64,000 bases of DNA, from contig CAJQUN010000003.1 of NCBI GenBank assembly GCA_907163345.1, forward strand, positions 4,768,108 through 4,832,107. Direction: 5' to 3'. Numbering within the stretch: the stretch's first letter is position 1; every line of letters begins with the position of its first letter. Position numbers and translations under genes: made by a program. The DNA is from Haberlea rhodopensis (lineage: Eukaryota > Streptophyta > Magnoliopsida > Lamiales > Gesneriaceae). Of this stretch, positions 1 through 11,726 are shown piece after piece. The notes under the pieces are model-generated. The model saw nothing but the letters and a program-made list of their open reading frames with translations, had not been told where the DNA came from and ran no database searches.

Positions 1-900
1 CATAAACAAAAGTAGCCAAGAACATCAGGTTTCAGAAATTATTCCATTTGAAATGTCAACATGTACATAGTTTAGTAAAATTGACATAACTAATGTATTA
101 TAACTCCAAATTACTTGAATTTACTATCAAATTAAAGATAACTTAACATACTACAACGTTCATGTGAACACCAACATCAAAATCAAAGTTTAAGAGTTCC
201 AAAAATTCAAAACACCATAGAAGTTCTGTTTTTCAGCAGATTTCTTATACATACACATGTTCCTTCTTTCCAAAACCTCTTCTACCTTCTTTAAACCTAT
301 TCCCTTCATATATAACATCAAAATATACTTCAAAATACATGTTTTCATCTAACACATGCAAACCCTATGTTACTTCTCAACAAACATCAACAAACACATC
401 ATTAAAACTTGTCAAAACCATAGAAACTAAAGAGTATAAACATAGGTATACCTTCATCTACAAGTTTTTGGCACAAAACTTGAGTTTCTATGGAATTTTG
501 ATAGCTTTCCCTCAAAGCTTAGATGCAAAAAAGAAAATGGAAGATAAGCTGATAAGTTTCCTTCCTTTTTCACTAGATAAATATAATTGTATGCCATATT
601 GCACTTTAGACCTTCAAGTCTCTAGGCTCTTACACTTAAGTCCCTCAACTTTGTGTATTCATAATTTTAACCATATTCTCGATATAATGAAACCGACTCA
701 TTAGATTTCAATTCTTATCATAATTATCACTCAAGTCATGCATTCAATAGAATCCAAAACAATATCACATATCAATATATAAATTTCAAGTATTTCATAT
801 TCACAGTAGACCCAACATTTATGCATATGAAATGCTTCTATATGAGTCATGATGTTTATGCATGATCATGTAAATAATGTAAACGTTTTGGGTCGTTACA
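1..900 (-). mobile_element. Partial 3' LTR of Tekay-like Ty3/gypsy element A
   Basis: On the minus strand a purine-rich tract (AAAGGAGGGAAGAG, about 901-916) is followed directly by TGTAACGACCC at 900, the usual PPT plus LTR start of this lineage. It lies just past the element's chromodomain. The LTR runs down to base 1 and its outer end is not in the window. The stretch is AT-rich; I see no host gene in it, and a 121-codon frame at 339-704 has no recognisable content. Confidence 0.62.
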
Positions 901-2809
901 ACTCTTCCCTCCTTTAAAAAATTCGTCCTTGAAATTTGTACCTGTATCAGGAAATAACCACGGATAATGTTTCATATGTTCAACAGTTTCCCAAGTAGCT
1001 TCACGTTCTGAATGATTTTTCCATTGTACTTTCACCATAGGAATTGTTCAATTCCTTAACTGTTTATCCTTGTATGCTAATAGCTTAACCTGTTCTTCAA
1101 CATAACTAAAGTTTCTGAAACTTCAATCGATTCATTGTGAAGAACATGAGATGGATCATATCTGTATCTTCGTAACATACTTACATGAAACACATTATGA
1201 ATTTGAGCCAAATGAGATGGTAATGCAAGTCGATATGCTAAAGGTCCCACTTTATCAAGTATCTCATACGGACCGATATAACGTGGACTCAACTTTCCTT
1301 TCTTTCCAAATCGTAGAATACCTCTCCAAGGAGAAACACGAAGAAACACTTTTTCACCAATCTGATAGTCCATTTCTCTTCTATGTTGATCAGCATAACT
1401 CTTTTGTCGATCTTGTGCCGCTTTCAATCGAGTTTTTACAATGTTTATCTTTTCAACTGTTTCTTGAACAAGATCTGGACCTTCTACGATTCGCATTCCT
1501 TCTTCGTCCCAACATACTGGACTTCCACATTTCCTACCATATAAAGCTTCGTATGGTACCATACCAATACTGCTATGATATTGATTATTAAAAGAAAACT
1601 CCATCAAAGCAATATACTCATCCCATGAACCTTTGAGGTCAAGAACACATGATCGAAGCATTTCTTCTAATGTCTGAATTGTTCTTTCTGACTGTCCATC
1701 TGTTTGAGGATGAAATGCAGTACTAAAATGCAGTTAGTACATAATGCTTGTTGCAAACTTCCCCAAAATCTTGATGTAAGACGAGGATCTCTGTCTGATA
1801 TAATAGATAAAGACACACCATGTAATCTAACAATTTCATTCACATATCTTGTTGCTAAACTTTCAAGTGTAGATCCACATCTAAATGGTAAGAAGTGAGC
1901 TGATTTTGTGAATCGGTCCACAATCACCCAAACTGCGTCATTCTTCTCTGAGTTACAGGTAAACCATAAACAAAATCCATTGTTATACGTTCCCATTTCC
2001 AAACTGGAATCGGTAGTGGATGTAATTTCCCAACTGGTGCTTGATGTTCAGTTTTCACCTGTTGGCATGTCAAACATTTTGATATATACTCAGCTACATC
2101 ATTCTTCATTCTAGGCCACCAATAATGGGTTCTCAGAGTTTGATACATCTTAGTACTACCGGGTATAGTGGACACGAGCAAAGTTGTGAGCATCATTTTC
2201 CTAGTTGCCGAAATAAAAGGAAGGTTGATCGAAGGATCTACATGAAGCTTAAAATACAGCTAGCTTAGTACTATCCAATTAGGAACACATAGTCGATTAT
2301 GAATCATCAAAGTACCATCATCCTTGATAACAAATGATGTACTCTTTCCCTGTTTCACTTTCTCTGTAATACTAATCAATTTATCGTCACGAAACTGAGC
2401 ATTTTTAATTCTTTCAATCATCACTGGTCTAATACAGAATGAAGCACATATGATACCAATTTCATTCACATTCAAAGCAATATTCATCTTTCTCAACTCT
2501 AACAGATATGGCATAGAATGTACTGATAGACAAGAAACAATACCATATGATTTTCTGCTCAATGCATCAGCAACAACATTAGCATTGATAGGATGATATT
2601 CAATAGTGCAATCATAATCTTTCAATAATTCAAGCAATATTCTTTGACGCATATTCAATTCTTTCTGACTCAACAGATATTTCAGACCCTTATGATCAGT
2701 AAAGATTTGAAATGTAGTACCATACAAATAATGTCTCCATATCTTTAAAGCAAAGACAACAGCAGCAAGCTCAAGATCAGGAGTATGATAAGACATTTCA
2801 TATTGTTTC
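901..2809 (-). pseudogene. Element A pol 3' half: RNase H, integrase, chromodomain (decayed)
   Basis: In minus-strand order the pieces are RNase H (2796-2260, TDHKGLKYLL and NVVADALSRK), the H2C2 zinc region (2196-1924, CLTCQQVKTEHQ), the integrase core (2002-1667, VWVIVDRFTKSAHFLP, ISDRDPR), the integrase C-terminus (1661-1077, LSPRYIGPYEILDKVG) and a chromodomain (1038-856, VKVQWKNHSEREATWE). The chromodomain and the order RNase H-INT-chromodomain identify a chromovirus, Tekay-like. The frame changes several times, sequence is missing between the RNase H linker and the zinc finger (about 2200-2260), and the last catalytic Glu region of the core is out of frame. The 5' continuation is at 14808-15338, separated by the nested SIRE LTR. 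It cannot encode a working polyprotein. Confidence 0.85.
2805..2809. repeat. Target-site duplication of SIRE solo LTR (left copy)
   Basis: gtttc here equals gtttc at 14808-14812, on the other side of the interrupted solo LTR. Removing the insertion restores continuity of element A's RNase H between the two flanks. Confidence 0.85.
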
Positions 2810-3483
2810 TGTTGGAACCGAAGAGGGGGGAGAATGAGGTTCCTTGGCTACTTTAGCGTTTTAAAATGAATTTGTAAAAAGTCGAGTTTGCGCTGCGGAA
2901 GACTTGATGTCAATCGACAAATAAACAATATGAAGAAATAAATAAATGTGTAATATAAATAAAGCAATAAAGAACATGAGAATTTGTTATAGAAGTTCGG
3001 CGATGAATCGCCTACGTCTCCTCTTCCCGGCTAGAAAACGTCCAACCGAGGTTCCACTAGAACAATTTTGATCTTGGCCTTAAGGGCTCCAAGTTAGCCA
3101 CAACACACTCTTCCCGAGTAAACAACTCTTCACAAGTAACAAACTCTTCACGAGTCTTCTTGGCCATAAGGGCTCCAAGGATAGCCATATAAAAACTCTT
3201 CCCGAGTTACCCACACTCTTCAGGAGTCTTCTTGGCCTTAAGGGCTCCAATGATAGACACACACTTGCACCAACTTCACTTGTTGATGTCTTATACAATT
3301 TCCAAATTGCGTCGGTGTTGGAGGACCTTACAATAATTCAAATAACACATTCACGGTGTAACAACACGAAGAACACAAGAACTCTCACACAAGAAATGAA
3401 TCACAAACTCCAATACAACACAAATGTATGAAGTTTGCAATGCTAGATAGAATTTGATTGAACACAACTTTCTTGTAGTTTAT

Positions 3484-4071
3484 TGTAATACCCTTGTCCC
3501 ACATTGGTTGTGGATGAAAATTTAAAGTGGTTTATAAAGGCTTACAATGGACTATTATAGCAACTTGGGTTAACCATTTTTGTATAGCTAGGACGGATAC
3601 GAAGTAGTTGCTATAGGAGCCCATTGTGCAGTCGCGCTTGCGCGGGCCTGGGCCCGGGGCGTGACAGAATGGTATCAGAGCCGGTCACCGGCAGAAAACA
3701 CCGGGAGATAAGTGCTATGCGGGGCAAAGTGCTACGTGCATGGGAGCCACCTCTTGAACCTGCGGGGCAAAGTGCTACATGACGGGAGCCACATCTTGAA
3801 CTTGTAGGAGCCACCTCTAGATTCCCAGTGCCGGTGGATCGATGAGTTAGGTGGCGACGAGGACGCCGCGTTCTAAAGGAGGGGTGATTGTAATACCCTT
3901 GTCCCACATTGGTTGTGGATGAAAATTTAAAGTGGTTTATAAAGGCTTACAATGGACTATTATAGCAACTTGGGTTAACCATTTTCGTATAGCGAGGACG
4001 GATACGAAGTAGTTGCTATAGGAGCCCATTGTGCAGTCGCGCTTGCGCGGGCCTGGGCCCGGGGCGTGACA
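3484..4071 (+). mobile_element. Complete TRIM (miniature LTR retrotransposon), 588 bp
   Basis: Two 183-bp LTRs (3484-3666 and 3889-4071), both TGTAATACCC...GGGGCGTGACA, flank a 222-bp interior. The PBS TGGTATCAGAGC (3670-3681) matches the 3' end of initiator Met-tRNA, and a purine tract (AAAGGAGGGG, about 3875-3884) precedes the right LTR. The 5-bp TSD is tttat (3479-3483 and 4072-4076). There is no coding capacity, so it must move with proteins from another element. Only about two substitutions separate the LTRs by eye (near 3582 and 3594 versus the matching sites in the right copy). The LTRs show no 5S rRNA-like box, so it is not an obvious Cassandra. Family name not assigned. Confidence 0.93.
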
Positions 4072-4198
4072 TTTATAGTCTTGTTTCTTGTCTTCAAAAT
4101 GCTCAAAAACATCCATATTTATAGAGTAGAAGGCCCCCAAGGCTCCTACTAGCCGTTGCTACACTTAAGGCTTGAATCACTCCCAGATCACCTCGGAC

Positions 4199-4493
4199 AT
4201 CGCCTCGGGCGATCACCATCGCCGCGCTCCAACGGTCACGAAATTCCACAGATCGCCTCAGGCGATGAGCTGATCGCCTCAGGCGATCATCACCCAAAAA
4301 AAATGTCGTAGCCTTCAATGATCATAAACTTTCATCGCCTTAAACAAAGTCTCCATCGCCTCAAACGTTCCAGGCATTGCCTCGGGCGATCCAGCCATCG
4401 CCTCAAGCGATCTCGCCATGCGCGCGGTCCTCGGCATCGCTTCAGTCGATGAGCGTGGCGAAGTCTAGATTGGTTGCCATCGCCTGGGGTGAT
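4199..4493. repeat. Array of self-complementary 15-mers inside SIRE LTR
   Basis: Seven copies of ATCGCCTCAGGCGAT or a close variant lie at 4199-4213, 4252-4266, 4273-4287, 4376-4390, 4397-4411, 4436-4450 and 4479-4493, with half copies near 4334 and 4353. Each is nearly its own reverse complement. The stretch is GC-rich against its AT-rich surroundings. Confidence 0.8.
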
Positions 4494-4509
4494 CTGCCTA
4501 TTCCTTGCA

Positions 4510-6557
4510 TGTCACGCCCCGAGACCGGGGTCAATAACACCGGCATTGATTTCCATAACAACTTGAAATCAATAAGCCTCATAATATCATAACTACTGAA
4601 AAGCCAGTCTTTTTCCATAAAAATAAAAACCATTGTCTTTACAATGAATAAAGAAATACGGAATTAAAAACTTAACAACTGAATAAATAAAATTGTCTTA
4701 AAACTTGGAAAACTTGAAAACATAAAAGATCTTGATCTACGCAGCGGACTTGATTTCACCAACCCCGAAATTGGTGCTCTTCTTCTTGCTCTAATTCTTC
4801 TTCGGCTTTATCTAGGGATGTAGAGTAAGGGTTGAGTGCTTTGGAAAACACTCAGCAAGTGGGGGACAATCGATATCGTACATATACATAATTTTCATAA
4901 ACTTGGATCATAAAACTTGCATAAACCGATATGAATGTATCTTAACATACTTGGTTTGCCCTTACGAGCCATGACATAACATATAGTTTCATAATTTTCA
5001 TATACTTAAGCACAGTAAAGCATTCTACTCTCTTCTTGGTACTGATATCAGTCTCTAGACTTAACCCTCCTAGAGATGAGGTCATAACATCGGCTAACCC
5101 ACGAATAAAGGGTCTGGATAATCCAGAAACAACGGATTACCACCGTATAAGGTTCTTTTAGCGGTTACACCCCACCGCATCAGGGTCATGGGGATCCAAA
5201 TCCAATTAGATTTCGAGTTTAGCGTGCTTACAAAATATACTTTCATAATTTGAACATAATACATATCGATCGGGATTTCAAAACATACTATATGATTTTT
5301 AGAAAACGAAACGAATATATATAACAAAAGCCCACTTACAGATTGTAGACGTGTTTGATCAATCGAGGGTACGAAACGAACGGATTCATTCCTCCTACTA
5401 CGAACAGTACTCGAACACCTCTACTGTGTGTCTACTGTGTATTTTTCGAAGACTTTTGGACAGATTTTCGAAGGCTTATGGACTGATTTTTTGAGCCTGT
5501 TTGCCTGCTGAAGCTCGATGAATCGTGAAGGTGAATTATTCAGAATAACTTACTGAATTTCCAGACTTGTTGCCGTGGCTTTTTGGTATTTTAATTGTGG
5601 AATTTTGTGGCTTATTAGTGGCTAGAATCCTTGGCAATTCACAAGGTAACACCTTCAAATTATGCTGCTGTAAAGGGTTGGACTTGGGGCTGAAAGTTTC
5701 GGCTATTCAAAGGACTTACAGTTATGAAATTCGATGGCTTGAGGTTCGAATTTGTAGGCTGAAAGGATATCAAAAATTCTGCTGTAAAGCTTCTGGAAAA
5801 GATCAACACAGGAGCTATGGCTTTGGTGGGGAAAATTTCGAAGAGTGAAGCTTGATAGATTCTGGAAAAGGTGCAGAATATTACTGCTATTGAGAGGGAC
5901 TTTCTCGAAGGTTAAAAGCTGGAAGGAGATGGCTTTTTGTTGTGTATAATACACCCAAGGTTTGCTCTATTTATAGATAAAGGTTGTGGCCAACTTAAGG
6001 AGTTTTTGGAGGTGCACTTATTCGAAATTGTTGGCTAACAATTTGTGCAAAAGTCCTGAACAATTCTCAAGCAGATTGGCTTGGTTGGATCTCGGATTCA
6101 GATTCGAATATGGATGAAGTTGGAGAGGTGGAACAAGTTGAAACTTAGCAGCTTATCTTATGAACTTCTTGCTAAGGCTAAATCGAGAGTTTCAAGGAGA
6201 CGTTTGAGGAGTTTTGGAAGTATAACAAATCGAAACTGTAGGGAAATCGATGCAGATTTGCTGAGGTGATGAGGAGCGGTTTTTCCATCGATCAAACTGC
6301 TGAAATTCGAATTTATATGGAAGGAGTTTGTTTTGGTTAGGGACTCCTTAAATTATTGAAACTCTATGCTAGAGTTTAGAAAATTGCAAATTCTTCCAAC
6401 AAGAATTTGACACCCCCTAGGACACTTAATTAAACCATCTTGATTCAATTAGAGTTCTAACTCAAAGAATAACACCTAATCATTTATTTGATAACAAAAG
6501 AGTTTAACTTGCATCAATTACTCACTTGTTGGATAGCCTCAAATCCGGGTCTTTACA
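4510..6557 (-). repeat. 3' LTR of Tekay element B (2048 bp)
   Basis: On the minus strand it runs TGTAAAGACCCGG (from 6557) to GGGGCGTGACA (4510). It differs from the 5' LTR mainly by an extra 12-bp GTGTGTCTACTGT-type repeat near 5425 and scattered substitutions. A TATA-like CTATAAATAG lies near 5966-5975 on the minus strand. Short frames inside it are duplicated in the other LTR and are not genes. Confidence 0.93.
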
Positions 6558-6572
6558 TCCCTCCCTCCTTAT
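6558..6572 (-). other. Polypurine tract of Tekay element B
   Basis: The minus strand reads AATAAGGAGGGAGGGA immediately before the TG of the 3' LTR. This is the expected plus-strand DNA priming site. Confidence 0.85.
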
Positions 6573-9500
6573 TGGAAGTTTCGTCCTCGAAACTCGAGTC
6601 AACTTGATCTTGGAAAAGGTAGGGATATTTCTCCCGCAATGATTCTTCCATTTCCCAAGTAGCTTATCTTTCTGTATGGTTTGACCATTGGACCTTGACG
6701 TAAGGAATGGTCCTTCTTCTCAGAACTTGGTTCTTGGTATCCAGAATACGGATTGGGATTTCTTCGTATTTCAATGTTCAGTCCAAATTCCCTTGAGTTA
6801 CTAGGGGTTCTGCTTCCAGTACATGGCTTGGGTCAGCAATGTATTTCCTTAGTTGTGATACGTGGAAGACATTGTGTATTCTCGACAGATTTGGCGGTAG
6901 TGCTATTTTATATGCTAGTGTTCCCACCTTTTCTAGAACTTCAAATGGTCCCACATATCTTGGGTTCAACTTTCCCTTTTTGTCAAATCTAATTACTCCT
7001 TTCATTGGTGAAATCTTTACGTAGACCTTTTCACCAATCTCGATATCCACTGGTCTCCTTTTCAAATCAGCCCAACTCTTCTGTCGGTCCTGGGCTGTCT
7101 TGAGCCTATATCTGATGATGGCTATCTTGTCAGTAGTAGCTTGCACTAACTCTGGTCCGGTGATAGCTCTTTCTCCTACTTCATCCCAGTATAAGGGTGA
7201 TCGGCATTTGCGCCCATAGAGTGCTTCGTATGGCGCCATCCCAATGCTACTATGATAGCTGTTATTTTAAGCGAACTCGACTAGAGGTAATAGTTCGCTC
7301 CAATTTGCAGTAAAATCCAATACACAAGCTCTTAGCATATCTTCGAGGGTTTGGATAGTCCTCTCTGTCTGGCCATTGGTTTGCGGGTGATAGGCCGTGC
7401 TAAGAGTCACTTTACTTACCATAGCTTGCTGAAAGCTTTTCCAGAAACGCGACACGAATCTGGGATCTCGGTCCGATAGTATGCTCACTGGGACACCATG
7501 TAATCTCACTATATTGTCCATATATATTGTTGCCAACTTATCCAAGTTGTAGTTCATGCGGACTGGTAGGAAGTGTGCTGACTTGGTTAGTCTGTCAACA
7601 ATTACCCATATTCCGTCATGGCTCTGCTTTGACTTTGGTAGTCCCACGACAAAATCCATGGAGATGTGATCCCATTTCCATTCAGGGATTTCCAGAGGTT
7701 GAAGAAGTCCTCCGGGTCTTTGATGCTCAGCTTTAACTTGTTGACATACCAAGCATCGGGCGACGAATTCAGCTACGTCCTTTTTCATTGCGTTCCACCA
7801 AAAACTTTCCTTCAGATCCTTGTACATCTTTGTACTCCCAGGGTGGACTGAAAACTTTGACTTGTGGGCTTCAGACATTACTTCTTGTCTTATGTTGTTC
7901 ACATCTGGCACGCATAATCGTCCTTTCATCCACAGAATTCCATTGTTATCGATCTCAAAGTCAGTAATTTTCTTCTCCCTGACTTGTTCTTTTAGCTTGG
8001 TTAGGCTCGGATCTTGATCTTGGCTTAGCTTGATGGTCTCTCGAAGACAAGGTTGAGCTGAGACCGTAGCTAAGATTATTTTTCCTTTGCCTTTCCGGCT
8101 CAAAGCATCTGCTACTTTGTTTGCCTTGCCGGGGTGGTAGCTAATAGTGAGATCGTAGTTTTTTAGAAGTTCGATCCATCATCTCTGCCTCATGTTGAGT
8201 TCCTTTTGAGTGAACAAGTACTTGAGGCTTTGATGGTCCGTGAACACTTCGCACTTGGCGCCATACAGATAGTGTCTCGAAATCTTCAAGGCAAACACTA
8301 CTGCGGCTAACTCGAGGTCATGCGTAGGGTAGTTTTGCTCATGGGGTTTGAGCTGTCTTGAAGCATAAGCAATCACTCTTCCTTCCTGCATGAGTACACA
8401 TCCTAGTCCTTCTTTAGATGCATCACTATAAATAGTGAAACTCATGTCTTCAGTTGGTAATACCAGTACAGATGCAGTTGAGAGCTTTTCCTTTAAAGTC
8501 TCAAAGCTCTTCTCACATTCTTCACTCCATATGAACTTTGCGTTCTTTTGTGTGAGCCTGGTAAGAGGTACTGCTATTGACGAAAATCCTTCGACAAACT
8601 TTCGGTAGTAACCAGCTAATCCCAAGAAGCTTCGGATTTCAGTCACTGTCGTTGGTCTAGACCAATCTAAAACTGTCTCTACCTTTTTAGGGTCCACTGA
8701 TATGCTTTCCTTTGATATTATGTGACCTAAGAAAGATACACTTTCTAGCCAAAATTCACATTTGTTAAACTTGGCGTAGAATTCTTTCTCTCTTACTGTC
8801 TGGAGCGTAAGACGAAGGTGTCGTTCGTGTTCTTCATTGCTCGACGAGTAAATGAGTATGTCGTCGATGAACACTACTACAAAGTCGTCCAGGAATGGCT
8901 TGAATACACGATTCATTAAATCCATGAATACGGCTGGTGCGTTTGTTAAGCCAAATGGCATCACCGTGAACTCGTAATGCCCATACCGTGTTCTAAATGC
9001 GGTTTTCGGCACGTCCTCTGCTTTAATCTTTAGTTGGTGATAGCATGTCCTTAAATCGAGCTTGGAAAAGACTTTAGCTCCTTTGAGTTGATCGAATAGG
9101 TCATCTATCCTCGGAAGAGGGTACTTGTTCTTGATTGTGATCTTATTCAGCTCTCTGTAGTCGATGCACAATCTCATGCTCCCGTATTTCTTCTTCACAA
9201 ACAACACTGGAGCTCCCCATGGGGATACACTTGGTCTGATTTGTTTCTTGTCTAAGAGATCCTGAAGTTGTTCCTTGAGTTCTTTCAATTCGGCTGGAGC
9301 CATTCGATATGGTGCCTTTGAAACTGGTGCAGCGCCTGGCACCAAGTTGATTTCAATCTCCAATTCTCGGTTTGGAACAGAACCGGGCAGTTCTTCAGGA
9401 AAGACATCTGGAAACTCTTGTACCACCGCTATGTCTTCTATCCTGGGTTCATCTTCCTCTTTAACCTCGCTTATTGTAGCTAGGTAAACTTCTTCACCGT

Positions 9501-11049
9501 TCTTCACAGCTTTCCACGTTTGTGCTGCTGACAGAAGGAATTTTCGTTCCTTAGTTTTGCCGTGGTATACGATCTCTTTTTTGTCTGGAGTCCGTAGTTT
9601 AACATTCTTGTTACGGCAGTCTACTACTCCATGATGTTTGGATAGCCAATCCATTCCCAATATAACATAAAAATCCACCATTTTGAGTTGAATTAGCTCA
9701 GCATTAAACTTGATTTCATTAATACTAAGATTACAATCTCGGTGTATGCTATGTGCTATAAGGGTCTTATTGGCTGGTGTTGCTACGTTATATGGTTCGC
9801 TAAGCAGTTCAGGCTTAAGGGCTAGTTTCTTAGCAAACCTCTTAGATATAAACGAGTGCGTGGCACCACAATCAAACAATGTATACGCAGGTAATTCGTT
9901 TAAATAAATGGTACCTGCCACAAAGTCGTTTGCGTCCTCGGCCTCTTCTTGCGTTATAGCAAACACTCTGGCGTTCGGCTTAGTCTCATTTGGTTTACTA
10001 GGAGGGCCGTTATTCCTTACAGTCGTCCCCCTCATATCAGGTTCGGGACACTCAGCAATTCGGTGGCCTGTCTTCCCACATCGGAAACATGCACCTTTTC
10101 CTCTGAGACATTCTCCTAGATGGTAGAATCCACAGTTCGAACATTTAGGGTACCTTTGTTGAGTTGGGCCTACTGTGGGTCCCCTTTGCTGGTTGCTGGA
10201 TGGACTAGGCCTCTTGAAGTTTTGACTGCTAGAGGTATGCTGACTGGTGGAGGGTCGCTTGCTCTTAAATTCTTCCTCGCGACGCTTTATGTCTGCTTCA
10301 GCCCTGATGGCTGCTCCCATTAGATCTCCAAAATTTGCGGTCTCGAAAATCGCAAGGGCGGATTGGATACGACTGTTCAGTCCAATCCTGAAGCGATGTA
10401 GCTTAAGGGACTCGTCTGCCATGATACTCGGTGCATACGTTCCCAGCGAGTTAAACCTTGCGGTATAATCCACCACTGTCATATCTGTAGTCTGTGTCAG
10501 GTTTTCAAACTCTCGCAGCTTCTGGTTCTGGACCGCAGTTGGAAAGTACTGCTTCAGAAATGTGCTCCGGAACCTTTGCCATGTAACTGGTCCCGTTTCT
10601 TGCATTAATGGCGACACGTTTTCCCACCACTTCCCTGCTTGGTCGATGAGAAAAGACGTGGTAACTTCCACCTTGATATCCTCCGGTACTTCCAACAGTC
10701 TATGGTGGTTCTCTATTTGCTTCAGCCAGTTCTGGGCCATCTCTGAGTCTGAGTTGCCATCAAAGGTTGGAACTCTGTTCTTCCGCAACGATTCATAGTG
10801 GTACTTCACTCCCTGCGGATGTGGCGTTGGCTGCAGATGTGGCTGATTAGCAGCAGGGTTATTCAAACCTTGAAGTGTTGTGGCCACAATGGTGGCTATT
10901 GCTGCCAAGTCTTCACGACTCAGTCCCACCCTCGGGGGTTGTGGCGGTGTAGGTGGAGGATTCTGATTTCCATTAGTTCTCTCCTCATTAGAGTTGGGAG
11001 GACCAGCATAGTTGGGATTACGATTGCTGCGAGTAGGACGTCCGGCCAT
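6573..11049 (-). pseudogene. Tekay element B gag-pol polyprotein, interrupted by stops
   Basis: The first open stretch (11049-8179, 956 codons) holds gag (about residues 95-230), a CCHC knuckle CFRCGKTGHRIAEC (about 320), a protease site FDCGATHSF (about 390), RT with FIDDILIYS (about 726) and the start of RNase H (IYSDASKEGLGC, about 875). After a stop at 8179 the frame continues with the RNase H end, the H2C2 finger and the integrase core (8103-7267: VWIVDRLTKSAHF-like segment, LSDRDPRF, HPQTNGQTERT), then after a stop at 7267 the integrase C-terminus (7239-6778). The chromodomain (about 6720-6600, YVKVQWSNHTER) has a further stop. The stops look like single base changes. The protease catalytic triplet is D-C-G rather than the usual D-S/T-G. 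Start: the first ATG after the leader, next to the PBS-proximal region. Confidence 0.92.
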
Positions 11050-11243
11050 TTCCTACAATACATAAAGATCTAAAATCTTTGCGCAGAGAATATAACGATA
11101 GCGGAAAGATAAAGAAGACATGATAAACAGAAATGACGATTTTATTAATCATTGAAAATGTTTATCAAAACAAAACGGAAAGGAAATGCTGAACATCAAA
11201 ATAATTCTTAAAAACAAAACTCCTAAACAAAGCTTTCTAGAAA

Positions 11244-11726
11244 CTACGGATCTATAACATCTCCACTTCCTAGCTCCTCTACGATATCTTCCTCCATTGG
11301 TTCTTCATCTGGGTCTTCATCCGAGTCTACCACGTCCAGGATGTCTCGCATGTGATCATTGGCTTCCCTTAGATCACTATTGACGTTCTGGAGGTGAGTG
11401 ATGATATTCCAGTATCCATTGCTTCTTATTGCCAAGCGATGGTTCGAAGCTTGAAGTGAGAGAACTCGCTCCGCCATTTGTTTCAGCTGTTGCCTTTGCA
11501 CTACGCATTTCTCGGCAGCAGTCCGATGGAGTTCATCTAGTCGAGCAACTTCTTTGCTAGCTTCCTTACTCTGCTCGTCGGCTTGATGGTGATAGTAGCC
11601 GAGTCTATGAACATCACCCTGCAGGTGGTCTACTACCTCAAGTAATTCCGAATTAGCTTCCTTGAGCTTTTCAACTTCTTGTTCCAGGCTAAGGATTTGG
11701 AATGTCTGAGCTCGGGTTGTCATCAT
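11244..11726 (-). CDS. Extra coiled-coil ORF between 5' LTR and gag of element B (160 aa)
   Basis: An intact 160-residue frame on the same strand as gag lies 195 bp upstream of the gag ATG and about 760 bp downstream of the PBS. It starts MMTTRAQTFQ, and its body is heptad-rich (EQEVEKLKEANSELLEVVDH; LQASNHRLAI; LQNVNSDLREANDHMRDI), predicting a long parallel coiled coil to about residue 130. The tail is very acidic (SDEDPDEEPMEED, about 134-148). No zinc knuckle, protease or transmembrane segment is visible. It stays open while the neighbouring gag-pol frame has gathered stops, though it is short enough that this may be chance. Extra upstream ORFs are known in some plant LTR elements such as Ogre. 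I recognise no family; function unknown, perhaps an assembly or gag-partner role. Confidence 0.6.
   Translation of the reverse strand: MMTTRAQTFQILSLEQEVEKLKEANSELLEVVDHLQGDVHRLGYYHHQADEQSKEASKEVARLDELHRTAAEKCVVQRQQLKQMAERVLSLQASNHRLAIRSNGYWNIITHLQNVNSDLREANDHMRDILDVVDSDEDPDEEPMEEDIVEELGSGDVIDP

Noticed and set aside
339..704. 121-codon plus-strand frame
   Set aside because: It is inside the element A LTR, AT-rich, with no domain or signal.
3484..4071. Cassandra-type TRIM
   Set aside because: No 5S rRNA internal promoter boxes could be seen in the LTRs.
5567..5848. 93-codon frame, present twice (also 13548-13829)
   Set aside because: It lies in both LTRs of Tekay B on the non-coding strand; duplication comes from the LTRs, not from a gene family.
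10798..11073. Plus-strand frame of 91 codons opposite gag
   Set aside because: Shadow of the gag coding strand of Tekay B; no independent features.
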